64,000 bases of DNA from Helicoverpa zea. Taxonomy: Eukaryota; Arthropoda; Insecta; Lepidoptera; Noctuidae. The DNA lies in contig NC_061476.1 of assembly GCF_022581195.2 (NCBI RefSeq), forward strand, positions 5,192,098 to 5,256,097, in the 5' to 3' direction. A program made the translations under genes and the position numbers. The notes under the pieces were generated by a model. That model had not been told where the DNA came from and searched no databases. It saw nothing but the letters and a program-made list of their open reading frames with translations. Every line of letters starts with the position of its first letter. Positions within the stretch are counted from its first letter, which is position 1. Shown here in pieces: positions 42,521-54,225 of the stretch.

Positions 42521-45427
42521 TTATGTATGACTAATATTTATTTTGTCGTTCATGTATTCTTGAATTGTATAGTATGCCTTCTTAGTTAGGATTTCCTTAA
42601 TTTTATTTACATATACATTATACTTTGGTTCGTTTTTTATAGCATTTGGTAATTTATTATATATTTTTATTGCCATTACATATGGACTATTTGAATGTAA
42701 TGTCATACGGGAAGTAGGTAGCATGAGCATGTTCTTATGTCTAAGTGATCTGGTTTTGTGTTTGTCTCCTCGGGTTGTGAAGAAGTTACTGTATTTCCTA
42801 ACAAACTTGCATATTTCTAGAATGTAAATAGATGGTAATGTGAGTATTTTGAGTTTAATGAAGAAGGGTTTGCAGCTGTCAGTTTGTTCTATATTTACAA
42901 TAATGCGAATTAATTTCTTTTGCAGTGTAAATAAAGTAGTCGCGTCTGTGCTATTTCCCCACAGTATTATGCCATAGCTTAGCCATGCGTTTGCATAGGC
43001 GTAGTACATTGTAAGTGCGGTTTGTATGTCTGTAGTTTTTTTCACTTCGCGGAGAGCATAGCTAAATTTTGAGATTTTTGCCTTGGTATTATTAATATGC
43101 GTTTTCCATGTTATATGTGTATCTATTGTTATTCCTAGAAGCGTAAAGTCTTTAACTACTTCAATTTTTGTACCGTTTATGGTGAAGTTAACTGTCAGAG
43201 GGTTTTTTTGATATGGGTAAAAAGTCATAATTTTAGTTTTTCTGTAATTTATTTCGAGATTATGTTGATCCATCCATTTAATTGTTTTATTGAATATTAA
43301 AGTCAGCTGATTATTTATATCACTATCATCTTGGCATGATGTTAGTACGGATACGTCATCGGCAAAAAGAACACTTGGTTCTTCCAAGGCTTTGGGCAAG
43401 TCATTAATATAGATTAAAAACAAGAGGCATCCTATTACGCTTCCTTGGGGGATTGATGCATTTATAATTTTTTTATTTGATCTTACTCTTACTATTTGTT
43501 TTAGATCATAATCGAAGTGCTCTATTTCAACATATTGTTCCCTATTTTTAAGATACGACTTGAACCACCTGTGTGTCTCACCGCGAACGCCAATTTTGTA
43601 TAACTTATCAAGAAGAATGTCAAATTGCACTTTATCATATGCCTTGGTCATATCTAACAGGACACCTACGGCATATTTTTTGTCATTAATTATATTTACT
43701 ACTTCCTGCATAAATTTGTATACAGCAAGGGTTGTTGACCGCATTTTCCGAAATCCATTTTGTCCTTCGTCAAAAATTTTGTATCTTTCACAGAAACTAT
43801 ATACTCTCACGCACATGGCCTTCTCATAGACTTTGGAAATCGTGGGTAAAAGAGCAATGGGTCTATAATTGTTCGGGTCTGTTTTTGAATCTTTCTTATA
43901 AAGAGGTTTAAGGATAGCCTTTTTTAAGCGGTCTGGAAATGTTCCATCATTAAACGATTGATTTATTAGATTACATAGAGGTAAAGCTAGTTCAGCTGCG
44001 CATTGCCTAATTAGGCATGGAGGAAGTTCATCTACTCCGTGACTTTTTTTGTTCTTTAAATTTTTTATAATAGTGAATGTTTCTTTACTATCCAATGGTC
44101 TGAGAAAAAGGGTATTTTCTGTGGACACAGACGGGCCTTGCCCCTGGCTGGTCGATGGGTGATGGCTTTCTGCTCCAATTGATGCGAAAAAGTTATTGAA
44201 AACATCTACTACTTTTTTTGGATCAGAGATTAGAGTTTTATCAAGTTTTAATTTAATATTGTTTTTATCTGATAATCTAGTTTTATTGGTGCGTTCATTT
44301 ACTATCTGCCACATGGCTTTAATTTTGTTTTGGGATGTTTTTATCTTTTTTATGTATTGTTGTTTTTTGGATGTATTTACTGCCGCTTTTAATATTTTTT
44401 CATATTTTTTGTAATAGGTTTTGATAATTGGATTATTTGATTTTAAACATAGTGTTTTTAACAGTCTCTTATTCAGGCATGATAATTTTATACCCTTGGT
44501 AAGCCAATATTTTTTGTAGTTTGTTTTTATTTTAATTTTATGTTTTGGTATGGTCTGATCGAGTATTTTGGTTAATTGTTCTATGAAAGCATTATAGTTC
44601 TGGTTGACCTCGTTATTTTCATTTATAATATCGTCCCAATTTATTGAGTTGAGTTTAAGTTTAAAAGCTTCTATGTTTTTATTGTTGTAAAGTCGTTTTT
44701 CAGTGTACCAAATTGTTCGCTTTTGAGTCTGTAAGGTTTTGAAACTTAGTGTTGTGCCGCAGTGGTCTGAGAAACCAAGTTCTTCTACATATGTACATAG
44801 TGGTTTATCATTAAAGTTTGTAAATATTAGGTCTAGGCAGGTGGATGTGGTTTGTGTTACGTGTGTGGCATGTTTTATGTGCTGTGTATATTTGTATTCT
44901 GACATAAGATCTAAGAATGTGCTACTTTTTAAATTACTTTTAAATATATCAATGTTGAAGTCTCCACCAATGATCACATTTAGTTTAGAGTATTTCCTGT
45001 TTATGTGGGTGAGTATTTGATTGAGTTGGTTATAAAATGTTTGTTCTTCTCTTTTATTCCAATACATTACCACTAGTAAGAGATTCTCTTTTGGTATTTC
45101 AATAGCGCAGACTTCTAATATATATTCTAGGGACATGCTGTTTATGTCGCATTTTTCTATGAATTCTTGGTGTTCTTCTAGTAGGATGCAAACACCGCCA
45201 CCTTGTCGGTTTTCTCTGCAGAAGGATGCTGCTATCTTATATCCGTTGAAATGAATGATGCTAAGTTTATCTCGAGATAACCAGGTTTCAGTAATACATA
45301 TAGCTTGGTATGTTCGGTTTTGATCAATAAATGCTTCCATTATATGTTGTTTATTATATATGCTTTGAATATTCTGGAATAAAACTTTAAAATGTTGGTC
45401 TTTGTTTTCGAAATGTCCGGTCATCAT
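42521..45427 (-). CDS. ORF2: LINE B ORF2: endonuclease and reverse transcriptase
   Basis: 968 residues from the ATG ATG pair at 45427. The apurinic-type endonuclease shows FQNIQS, ITETW, GGDFNID, CLDLIF and SDHCG. The reverse transcriptase shows LDMTKAYDKV (motif A), IPQGSVIGC (motif B) and FADDVSVL (motif C). A longer frame up to 45463 begins with GTG, so the AUG start is preferred. ORF2 overlaps the end of ORF1 by 41 nt in the +1 frame, which suits termination-reinitiation rather than the -1 slip inferred for LINE A. The product nicks DNA and primes reverse transcription. No disabling mutation. Several + strand frames (43560, 44196, 44739) are shadows of it. Confidence 0.92.
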   Translation of the reverse strand: MMTGHFENKDQHFKVLFQNIQSIYNKQHIMEAFIDQNRTYQAICITETWLSRDKLSIIHFNGYKIAASFCRENRQGGGVCILLEEHQEFIEKCDINSMSLEYILEVCAIEIPKENLLLVVMYWNKREEQTFYNQLNQILTHINRKYSKLNVIIGGDFNIDIFKSNLKSSTFLDLMSEYKYTQHIKHATHVTQTTSTCLDLIFTNFNDKPLCTYVEELGFSDHCGTTLSFKTLQTQKRTIWYTEKRLYNNKNIEAFKLKLNSINWDDIINENNEVNQNYNAFIEQLTKILDQTIPKHKIKIKTNYKKYWLTKGIKLSCLNKRLLKTLCLKSNNPIIKTYYKKYEKILKAAVNTSKKQQYIKKIKTSQNKIKAMWQIVNERTNKTRLSDKNNIKLKLDKTLISDPKKVVDVFNNFFASIGAESHHPSTSQGQGPSVSTENTLFLRPLDSKETFTIIKNLKNKKSHGVDELPPCLIRQCAAELALPLCNLINQSFNDGTFPDRLKKAILKPLYKKDSKTDPNNYRPIALLPTISKVYEKAMCVRVYSFCERYKIFDEGQNGFRKMRSTTLAVYKFMQEVVNIINDKKYAVGVLLDMTKAYDKVQFDILLDKLYKIGVRGETHRWFKSYLKNREQYVEIEHFDYDLKQIVRVRSNKKIINASIPQGSVIGCLLFLIYINDLPKALEEPSVLFADDVSVLTSCQDDSDINNQLTLIFNKTIKWMDQHNLEINYRKTKIMTFYPYQKNPLTVNFTINGTKIEVVKDFTLLGITIDTHITWKTHINNTKAKISKFSYALREVKKTTDIQTALTMYYAYANAWLSYGIILWGNSTDATTLFTLQKKLIRIIVNIEQTDSCKPFFIKLKILTLPSIYILEICKFVRKYSNFFTTRGDKHKTRSLRHKNMLMLPTSRMTLHSNSPYVMAIKIYNKLPNAIKNEPKYNVYVNKIKEILTKKAYYTIQEYMNDKINISHT

Positions 45428-46583
45428 TGACTTCTTGAAAGGTGTTATTGTTGTGCAGTTCACTTTTCCTATTGGCTGTAGAACCTAAAGTAGTTTCATT
45501 TCCGAGATTGATCAGTTGGCCTTCAATGTAAAGTCTGTTGTTTCTTATTACTGCATTTTGTCCCATATTCCGTGCTACTAGCATTTTATCCCGCAGAATC
45601 TTTCTCTCGGAACGAGCTTCTTCGTCTAAGTATTCGGAAATATAGAGTCCTGTATTGTGGAACCATTGGTAATTTTGTACGATGTATTTTGCCATTTTCT
45701 TACTCATTAGTTCAATAACTAGTGGTCTATTTCGCTTGTGGTATCGTCCGATTCTGTAGGTCTCCTCAATGTAGTCGTATACATCCACACCCAGTATATC
45801 CCAGAAAATAGTTCTTATTCTGTCATGTAGATCTTCTTCAGTTTCTCGATAAATTTCTGTAAGGCCATACAATACAATTCTCTTAACATTACTCTCAGAC
45901 GGTTGTTGTGTCGGTTGTTGCGTCGTGATAGCATTTTTAGCATTTGTTAATGCCTTTAGTTCATTCTTCAAGGTTTCTGTTTTAGATTTTAGTTGTTCTA
46001 TTTGAACGCTTATATTTTCTATTTCTTTCTTCCTTTGCTCGTTCTGTTTAGCCAAGTTATTAGTTTCAGTTTTAAATTCCTCTCGCAAATTTAATACGGC
46101 TTTATTGATTTCGCCCTGGATAATGGTTTTTATTTCAGATACTATCGATATATTATTTTCTTTCAATTTAAGAGATATCATTTCGCTTAAGGTCTGTAGG
46201 GATAGGCCATTTCGTTCGCTTTCTATGTTATTTGCTGAAGGTATTGTGTCGCCTATAATACTTATTTCCTCTTCCGATTGAATAGTATCATCGTGACTTT
46301 GTTTGCTTGGTTTTCGTCTCAGAGTTACATTTGCTTCTGGAGATATATTGAAAGTAGTTGATACGTCATGTTGTGGTCTTGCTGGAGTATTTGTATTATT
46401 ATTTTTAGGTTTTTTACACCTGCATTCTTGGCACTCCCAATGTGACTTTTGCTGACTGTTCATTTGGTCGTATTTAATTTTTGGGATGTTTGCGCATTCC
46501 AAGTCATAGTTCTTGTCGCAATTTGTACAGCGTAAGTTATTATTGTTTAGTATCATTTGCTCACAACCTGCACATAGCGCCAT
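45387..46583 (-). CDS. ORF1: LINE B ORF1: PHD-like finger, coiled coil, RRM-like region
   Basis: 398 residues from ATG at 46583 (context aagATGGCG); the frame upstream to 46682 opens only with GTG. Residues 4-56 form a PHD-like zinc finger: C4, C7, C19, C22, C30, C51 and C54 are spaced as in C4HC3 fingers, but the usual histidine position holds Asp27. A coiled coil follows at about 175-225 (QRKKEIENISVQIEQLKSK). Then comes an RRM-like block (RIVLYGLTEIYRETEEDLHD onward) and a C-terminal region (ARSERKILRDKMLVA) typical of LINE ORF1 proteins. It is expected to coat the RNA; the finger may contact chromatin or other proteins (inference). Confidence 0.88.
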   Translation of the reverse strand: MALCAGCEQMILNNNNLRCTNCDKNYDLECANIPKIKYDQMNSQQKSHWECQECRCKKPKNNNTNTPARPQHDVSTTFNISPEANVTLRRKPSKQSHDDTIQSEEEISIIGDTIPSANNIESERNGLSLQTLSEMISLKLKENNISIVSEIKTIIQGEINKAVLNLREEFKTETNNLAKQNEQRKKEIENISVQIEQLKSKTETLKNELKALTNAKNAITTQQPTQQPSESNVKRIVLYGLTEIYRETEEDLHDRIRTIFWDILGVDVYDYIEETYRIGRYHKRNRPLVIELMSKKMAKYIVQNYQWFHNTGLYISEYLDEEARSERKILRDKMLVARNMGQNAVIRNNRLYIEGQLINLGNETTLGSTANRKSELHNNNTFQEVNDDRTFRKQRPTF

Positions 46584-47230
46584 CTTGTGTTTATTAGTGA
46601 TAACTCGAACTCTTGAAATAATGTTTCGAGAATCACAAAAAGTGGAGCAGTTGTCGGGGTCCGAACTCGCGCCGCTTTGCACTCGGATAGTCGCGTATTG
46701 TAACGAGCCAAGCGACCAATTAGTAAGTATGCCAAAATTGTGGTTTGTATTCTAATAAAAGTCAATATCACCGTTATTTTTCTTTGGATTTGAATTTTGT
46801 TTACACTGTTCAAAATGGTTGTTTGTTTCTACTCAAAGTTCACTGTTTTAGTTTAATCACTTTTATATGCGCTTATTAACTAATTTTATTGTTTCTTTGG
46901 AACACTGTGTACACTTTTTCGTAGTTTTTAAGCACTTTTAATACAGTTTTGTTGGGAATAAGTTCGTGAGAAGGAAGAAGAGAATAATTGTTTTTGCTGT
47001 ACGTTATATTGAATATTTTGTTTTAATAACACTTGCACTTTTGTTACACACTTTATACTTCAGTTTTATGTGATATTTAAGGCAGTTTATACGTTTTTAC
47101 TATTTTTAATTGTTTAATAACACAGAGCACTTTTTATTTCTTGCGTACCGTCACGCATGCGCGAATTCAAAATTCCTCACATACCGGCTTCCACATATTT
47201 GGGTTCACTGACCTCGGGACCACGTCTCGT

Positions 47231-47950
47231 TTAAAATTCTCTTTTTCAATGTTGGGATATTAATTTTTGTATGACTACAAACTCTTGGTCTTAGTGTTAA
47301 TTTACGCGTTTAATTGGGAGGGTGAGCAAATATCGCGGTTATTTAGGGTTAAACTCCATTAAGGCGGATATATTTTTACCGACTTCACAAAAAGGCGGTT
47401 CTCAGTTTGACCTGGATGTATGTAGGTTTGTTTGAACCGAATTTGACACGGTTTTCAACGTAGTTTTTTATACAGTTAATAGTATTTCTCCGCTCAGACT
47501 ACTTAATAGTGGAGATGAGAATGAGGTTACAACGAAATTTTATTGTGCTTATAATATTGATGATAGGCACACAGACACACAAACAGCGGTCAAACTCAGA
47601 ACCCCTCTTTTTGCGTCCGGGTTAAAAACTTCTCCGCTCCGTTCCACTGGAGTTTACCCCTTTACGCAGCCCTACATATGAGGTTGCGGTTTCCTTTCGA
47701 CTTTACACCAAACTTGATACGGTTTTATACAAAAACCGGCGAAGTTTTAGGAAGTTACTTTGGTGAAATTTTCGAGGGTTTGAAAATGGGATGTTTATGA
47801 ATGTTTGTTCATTAATAACGCCTTCATAATTTATTTTAGACCAAGTTTTAGGCTGGTTAGTGGTTAAAGATACCTATACGAATTCGGTAACATATATAAG
47901 TTTTCTTAAGTCCTTTTAGTAATTTCAAAGTTCTATATTTCAAAGGATAA
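47231..47950. other. Non-coding; common repeat fragment at 47375-47625
   Basis: ttaccgacttcacaaaaagg, cggttctcagtttgacctgg and gataggcacacagacacaca belong to the same widespread repeat as 35185. No gene is supported. Confidence 0.5.
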
Positions 47951-48135
47951 TGCCCATTTTCACCAACAAATACCTAAATTAAGGGATCCCCTAAGAGCAT
48001 TTACGGAACACTTAATAAGAATTTCGTTTTCACCAAAGTTTAGGTATCCCTTATCCATAGTTATTTATGTCAAAATTGGGAGAGCCCTTATTCTAAGTGG
48101 CACTTAGATTAAGAGATTGTTGGTGAAAACGGGCA
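47951..48135. mobile_element. Harbinger-like MITE with TAA duplication
   Basis: TGCCCATTTTCACCAACAA at the left and its inverse with one mismatch at the right (48117-48135). TAA flanks both ends (47948-47950, 48136-48138). 185 bp, no coding capacity. Confidence 0.75.
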
Positions 48136-48307
48136 TAAGTTTCTTCAGTCAAAGTCTGTTTAAAACCTCAGGCAATGAAGTATTCTAGGAACAACTATTT
48201 ATATTTTATGTCTAAACAGTTAAAATATAAATGTTACTGTTACTGTCTCCTTTAAAACTAACAAAGCACCCATTTTAAGTTAACCCGTGGTTAAACGGTG
48301 AGTTAAG

Positions 48308-48511
48308 TCTACATATACTAAATAAAATAAAGAGGAAACATTTTCTTGTTTGTTTGTTTTACCCTAAAGGTTCCGGAACAACTCAACCGATTTGAAAAAT
48401 TCTTCCACTGTTAGAAAGCTACACTCTTCCCGAGTAACATAGGCTATATTTTATCCCGGTACGGGCAGTAATTCCCACGGGACGCGGGTAAAACCGCGGG
48501 GCAACGGCTGG
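48308..48511 (+). mobile_element. Lep1-type Helitron
   Basis: TC start, ccctaaaggttccggaacaa, ataggctatattttatcccg, cgggacgcgggtaaaaccgc and a CTGG end, which still fits the CTRR rule. Confidence 0.8.
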
Positions 48512-49989
48512 TCTTGAAGAAAGCAATAGTTTCTTCAATAACAGTGAGTTCTCGTAAAATTAAAAGGAATCATAACATAAATACTGTAATTTTAGTTTCG
48601 TGTGCTGCAGTTCAATTAAAATCGGACAGTTCACAGTTTGTCTTAATTGTCAGTTTATCAGTAACAGTTTAATGGTATAATAACTTCTATAAGAATAACG
48701 TTTAGTTTATTGCTTTGTGAAAGGTTATGTTTTTGATATAAATTAAATTATTAATGATACATACTGATTTCACATGAAACAGGCTACTACACTTTGCAAC
48801 TCAATTTTTTTTTTAAACATGTCTTCCAAAAATATATCCGAACAATACAATAATACGAACAATTGCAGTTCAAAATTAATTAAATATTCTCAATACAAAC
48901 CGAAAAATATTACGCAGAAACTTGGTGTAAATTCCTCGAAATTTAATTTCTATTATTACGAAACCGATGAAGGTTTCTGAACGAAAATTTTCGCTTAGAA
49001 TTATTTCAAATTGAATTACAGCTAAACTCCGAATCTCATTCTTTAGTGAATGTGGTCGGTTTTAAGTATTTCAAGTCAAATATTTGAACAAAGTCAAGAG
49101 GTCCCACCGTCAAGTTTATGTTCTTATGCCTCGTTTGGTCAGCTGGGTAGTGGGAGAGTATAGTAAATTGTGTTGGAGGCGAGTGCAGTCTTTAAAAATC
49201 GACACGGTTTATCCCGTTGTATATTGGAGCGCAGATAAACGCGAGGCACAATTGTTTTATAATTTTATGATTTTCTATTGTTTTATAATTAGCGAAAAAA
49301 ATATATAACTGCTTGTATGTAAGCAGTTATTGATTATTTTTTATAAGTATGCCATTTATAAACTAGGTATATTTCATTGTCATTTAATTTACAACGAATT
49401 TTTTTTGTCATTCCTAGTAACCAGCACAAATAAAACGCAAATAAAGTTAGTGAGCATCAGTAATTTAGGTTTGCTTTTGAATTGCAAAGTGACAAAATAT
49501 TCTATGAATTGGAAAGTTGAGGTTTTTATTAATAAAAGGGTTTTTAGTAATTATGCAGTTACTATTTTATCGACTGTATTAAATGCGAGTATTTTAGAGC
49601 AAAATGTATATTTTATACTTTTTTGAAGCTAGTACTATATAATTCAACGCGGATTCTCTCATTAGAGCCGAAGAATTTAATCGTACCCACACAGCCGTGA
49701 CCAGATAACAGAAACGCCACTCCTTTTTAGATAGATTGAAGGTCGTAGGTGTAATAGAGGCTAGACATTCCATGTTATGTTAGATGAGTGAGTTCTAAAA
49801 CATCGCTTTGTACTTTCAAGGGCATAGGTTAAATAAGAGATATATACTATACCTACTACATTATTTTTTATCAAATGTAGCAGTCTCAAAATATGTGTTT
49901 AAATACTTATTCCACATATTACAATTGGATTAAGATATGTAGGTATTTAATATGCAAATGCGTAACTATCAAAGTGGTTCTTGGACTAA
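48512..49989. other. AT-rich non-coding stretch
   Basis: Frames at 48774, 49084 and 49330 (68-98 residues) are AT-driven and match no family I know. No splice pattern or domain supports a gene. Confidence 0.45.
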
Positions 49990-50142
49990 GTAAAGGTGAA
50001 GGAAAACATCTTAAGGAAACTTGGACTATAAAGTCTGATCCACAATCTGCCTTAGTCAAGCGTGGTGACTAATGCAAAATTCTTCTCAGTATGAGAAGAG
50101 GCCTGTGCCCAGCAGTGGGACAATAAAAATGCCTGACGATGA
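49990..50142 (+). repeat. SINE tail fragment, type 1
   Basis: aggtgaaggaaaacatctta, gtcaagcgtggtgactaatg, cagtatgagaagaggcctgt and gcccagcagtgggacaataa. The end resembles the RTE 3' end at 56872. Confidence 0.7.
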
Positions 50143-50525
50143 TTCAAATATGGACAAATAAAAATAAAGTTTAGATCGTAATGGTCGTCTTATCAATAAA
50201 AATATCAACCAGAAAACCTAGACTTGAGTCATATGTTAACATATACATATTACGAAATATTTGAGTGTACACTTTCATACACGTTGGTGTCGAAATTAGC
50301 TAATTACTTAATTATCTAACGTTAACATTTAAAATAGACATCTAGGTCTTACTAAAGGTTGGGTTGAAGGTTGAATAGTTAGTCAGGTGTTTGATGAACG
50401 ATCTTGTACAGTATACATACCTACATTTATCTCATTTATTCTCTACATGTTTCATAGTTTTGTAAATTATTAAGCGAAACAGGGTTTTCATGATAACCAA
50501 TGGTCATTAGTGTAGGTCAGTTGTA

Positions 50526-50660
50526 AATCTATAACAATATTACAAAGCTGAAGAGTTTGCTTACTGCTTTGAACATTTTTCCGGGATCTATGTACAGGTA
50601 CGATTTGTAAAAGTCATTGTTAAATAGCACATTTATCGATAAAGGGACTTAACTAATTTT
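50526..50660 (+). repeat. Helitron 5' fragment
   Basis: tctataacaatattacaaag then ctgaagagtttg and gcacatttatcgataaag, the diverged 5' half of the 33640-type Helitron. Confidence 0.5.
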
Positions 50661-52445
50661 TAATCGGGTTCGTGGAGTAGCTTCCGGATTCCGGATTTTT
50701 CGTATATTACCAACACAGATACCTACATATTTTTCTTATTTTTAGTTTAGATATTTATAGGTACGTACTCGAACATTTAAAGAACTCACCTACGAGTCAC
50801 TCTACTAACCCAAATGTAAACGCAGCATCCAGGTTAAATAACCAAGTGTCCCGTGATAGAGGGTAGTTTGGGCAAATTTGAACTTTGGCCAGTAATAGCC
50901 GAGGACTATCTTTAGCTATTTCCTCTTAAGAACTTCTCGAGGGGTCTGACGAAAATTGTTAAAGGGTAGCGTCGCCATTTTGTTTTAAGAAATATGCGCA
51001 CTTATTTTATTAAAGGCAAAGTCTTATAATTACTTTGACTGAATTAAACTTTGGCTTTTGTAATTATTGTGAGGATTCCGAAGGGTTTAGGGTTATTTGG
51101 ACTTGTGTTTTGATGTGTTTTGTTTTCATTTTCTAGGTGACGATGAGTTAATGGGGGTATTAGGTACTAGCTCGAAAAACTGTATTTAATATACAATCTG
51201 TCTGTCCTTAGCAATTAAAAAAAAATATGGAGAGAAACCACACCGCAGAGAAAAGTTTCGTTATATAAGTTAACCTTATGCAAAGGATATATCGATAATT
51301 TATTTCTAAGTATATTGTAGCTACCTTTGAACATTTGCCCACGCAATTTTCAATCAATTGATCTATTATAGAAAATTGCATAATGTACCAAAATTAATAT
51401 AAAATATATATTTATAAGTATCTCTCAGAACACATTTAAGTGGTACCCCATAGGTTAAAAGCGCTTATTAACTCGTATTTTCAGAATATAAATTTATTTT
51501 CGACGTGTCCTATCAATTTACTATGTTAATGATGTTTCTATTTTCATGTCTTTCCAAAGGAATGAAGGGTAAGTTTTTCACACAAGGTTTTTCAACAACA
51601 GGACAGTTAGTTTATTATTTTATTGATTAATTAATTTTGTTACTTTTTAATGCATGGTTGTTTTGTATTTACCTTTAATGTGAATTTACTATAAAAAAAA
51701 ATATGATTAAAATATTTGCTCTAAAAGTAGGTACAGTCAACTTCAGGTCAGTAGTAACAGTTTTATAGGAAAATCGTATTTATCACTATTAAGTTAAGGT
51801 GCATGACAGATACCACTGATGTGCAGTCTACTGTACTACTATAGACATTTATTTTTAAACGCACCTTGGTAATTGATTTAGGAAAGTTATAACTACGTTA
51901 CGTTAGTTAGTTACCAATGTTAAATATAAAAACTTTCCCTATGTAAAAATATGAAATGAGATCAGTAAAAAAATAACGTCAAAATAATATCTCAGCTACG
52001 CAAGTACCTACTAAATAAACTTCAAGAGATTCTCAAGAAGTTGTTCAGCAAACTACAGCAAAGAAATTCCACCTTTAGTTAAGAAATCCTAGATAATATC
52101 TCAAACGTATTACTGTGATCCACTTAACCCTATCCTAATATTTACTGAACCCTTCATCAAAAGAAAATCTCGGAATATCGAATACTCGAATACACGAGTT
52201 CTCGAGTTCTTTAGCCGCACTAGAAGTGATTTTAGTGAAGGGAAAAACCATAATTGATTCGTAAAAAGATTCGTTGAGATTTAGGCTTAGTCTATCTAGT
52301 CCATTCTTTGTCTTCAAAATTAATAGACGAAAAAAAATTTTCAAGCTCTTTCCGGCGTTTTTAACACGCTTTTAGTTCGAACTATGAAACTGACTAAGTA
52401 CATTATGTAATGGAATCTAATGAAACTAATTTAACCGTCTTCCAA
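50661..52445. other. AT-rich non-coding stretch
   Basis: No gene or classified repeat recognised; the 69-residue - strand frame at 52135 lacks any domain. Confidence 0.5.
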
Positions 52446-52660
52446 GGATCGCAGCGTCATGAAAATTGGCCATCATGGTCATCAGAACTACACACAACTT
52501 CTGATGACCATATTGATACTGTAAAACTGTTCTGATGATGGAGCCAGAAGATATGGAACTGGATTATTCATGATGGAACAACTTATCGTAGTTAGAAAAA
52601 TCTTGTCTAAAACTTTCACCACGATTAGTAAGCATTTATAAAAGCTATTTCTAATTTTCT
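52446..52660. repeat. Repeat pair, copy 1, with a perfect 11-bp hairpin
   Basis: gcagcgtcatgaaaattggc and ctgatgatggagccagaaga then tatgga recur at 54028. GGTCATCAGAA (52478-52488) and TTCTGATGACC (52499-52509) form a hairpin with a 10-nt loop. Class unknown. Confidence 0.55.
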
Positions 52661-53322
52661 TTAAACTATTAATTTAAAATATAGTTTTGCAATATTTTTT
52701 TCCGTGATTATTTCGCCGTGCATTAACAGAGCGTGTGTTAGAAATTCATTTAGTAAACTGAGATTTATCTAGAAACGGCAAGATGTAGAAGTAAGAGCAT
52801 ACATCGTAAAGTTTATCTCATCTAAATATATGTCACCCGTGTTCGTCAGTTGACTCTCGCAAATTACTTACGAACTAAGTTCTGAACTGTTTTTCTTTGA
52901 ACATAAGCGCTAAAGAGAAAATTTAATAATATATGAACTTTGGATTACATACTACACAAGTTCATAGTTTGTTTTTTTTTTATTCGATATACAAATTCTA
53001 CATAAAATTTTATTTATTTCATCGAAAAGTTAAATGCCATGTGAAACGAGAAAATACTCTACTAAAAATAAAATAACATTGCCCAAATCTGGAATCGAAC
53101 TTTAAGCCGTACTCAGCATTCGCGTTTACATGCAGCTATGATTTTCTCGGTATTAGACCGAATAAATTCGGTTTTATTTTTAACTTCCAAATCGTTGGTA
53201 CCGATTGACGTTCAAGTACCAAATAACAATGGGTGCTATTGTACCCACAACCAGTCACCCACCCGTTTACAATCCATAACGCACTCAACTCTCCACATTT
53301 TCAACAAGAGGAGGGTTAAGTC
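52661..53322. other. Non-coding, no feature recognised
   Basis: AT-rich; the 72-residue frame at 53138 runs into the hAT MITE and is not credible as a gene. Confidence 0.45.
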
Positions 53323-53617
53323 CACAGATGAAGGAAACATAGTGGAGATGCTATAATGCAGGTAGGTCAGGCGCCTTCTTCTAGGTCAAATATGTACGGA
53401 GGGCATGACCAAAACGATCAGTACTACGAGTGAACTTACAAGGCTTTCGGGTTCTTTGAGACATCTGTCAATTATTTTTTGTATTACAAAAATTCGCGCC
53501 CAAAGAAGGCGTATAAAGTCGAGAACAGCAACGTTTCTCGTTCCGCTCATTTTGGCGCGCTACTGTCTTAGGAGATTTTCCGTTATGGCACTTCCGCTAG
53601 TCATTTTATTCTCCATG
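53323..53617 (-). mobile_element. Non-autonomous hAT, copy 5
   Basis: Reverse copy: CACAGATGAAGGAAACATAG and tggagatgctataatgcagg at the left, cttccgctagtcattttatt and ctccatg at the right. Flanks gttaagtc and tctaagtc share 6 of 8 bases, a decayed target duplication. Confidence 0.75.
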
Positions 53618-54027
53618 TCTAAGTCCAACCCATGTCTATATTACCGAAATATATTGATACCGACTTGTGGCTTTCATTTACCATTTGATTGATAACCCAA
53701 CGATGACTAGATTTCGGAAAACAATAAAATCAGCAAATCATTAATGGTTTTCAACCCTCCATCCATCGAGGGTTGGAACAACATTTGGCTTAACCCTGCA
53801 ATGTTTGCTTTGGCCATATGTTGGTATTTTAAATGTTCAAACAATGGTTTAATCTGGTTTCGGGAATGCAATGTGAATTCATTTATACGTGATCATGTAA
53901 GTTTTAATTTGGCGTTGTCACGCGAGGGTTAATTGCATTGTTTTGCTGGCTATTTTTTGGTTAGTTAATTTGTAACGATTTTCTATTGGTTTTGTGTAAT
54001 TTACTTTTTTTAAATGCTTTTTAGCTG
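53618..54027. other. Non-coding, no feature recognised
   Basis: AT-rich sequence; the frame at 53744 has no recognisable domain. Confidence 0.45.
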
Positions 54028-54225
54028 TCATCCCAGCATAGCAACGTCATGAAAATTGGCAGCTGTATGTAGTTCTGATGACAATACAATAATATGGTAC
54101 CGTTGAACTGATCTGATGATGGAGCCGGAAGATATGGACTGAAACTTCATGTTGGAACATCGTATCATAGCTGTGTTTGGACTTGTCAATACAGTCTTGT
54201 AATGAGCACGTGCATTCATAAAATT
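54028..54225. repeat. Repeat pair, copy 2
   Basis: agcaacgtcatgaaaattgg, tagttctgatgacaatac and ctgatgatggagccggaaga then tatgga correspond to 52446. The two overlapping - strand frames here are by-products. Confidence 0.55.

Larger units (their letters stand above)
42203..47230 (-). mobile_element. LINE B: apparently intact CR1-like non-LTR retrotransposon
   Basis: Read on the - strand: 5' UTR (about 47230 down to 46584, boundary not fixed), ORF1 (46583-45387), ORF2 (45427-42521), a 3' UTR of about 315 nt, a caataaatga signal and a tail of ATGAAT repeats ending at 42203. It lacks RNase H. It belongs to a different subfamily from LINE A: PHD-type ORF1 and a different tail repeat. No target duplication found. 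Confidence 0.85.

Noticed and set aside
45428..45463. N-terminal extension of LINE B ORF2
   Set aside because: It begins at GTG; an ATG ATG pair lies just downstream before the endonuclease.
46584..46682. N-terminal extension of LINE B ORF1
   Set aside because: It opens with GTG; the first ATG (46583) has a good context and begins the zinc finger.
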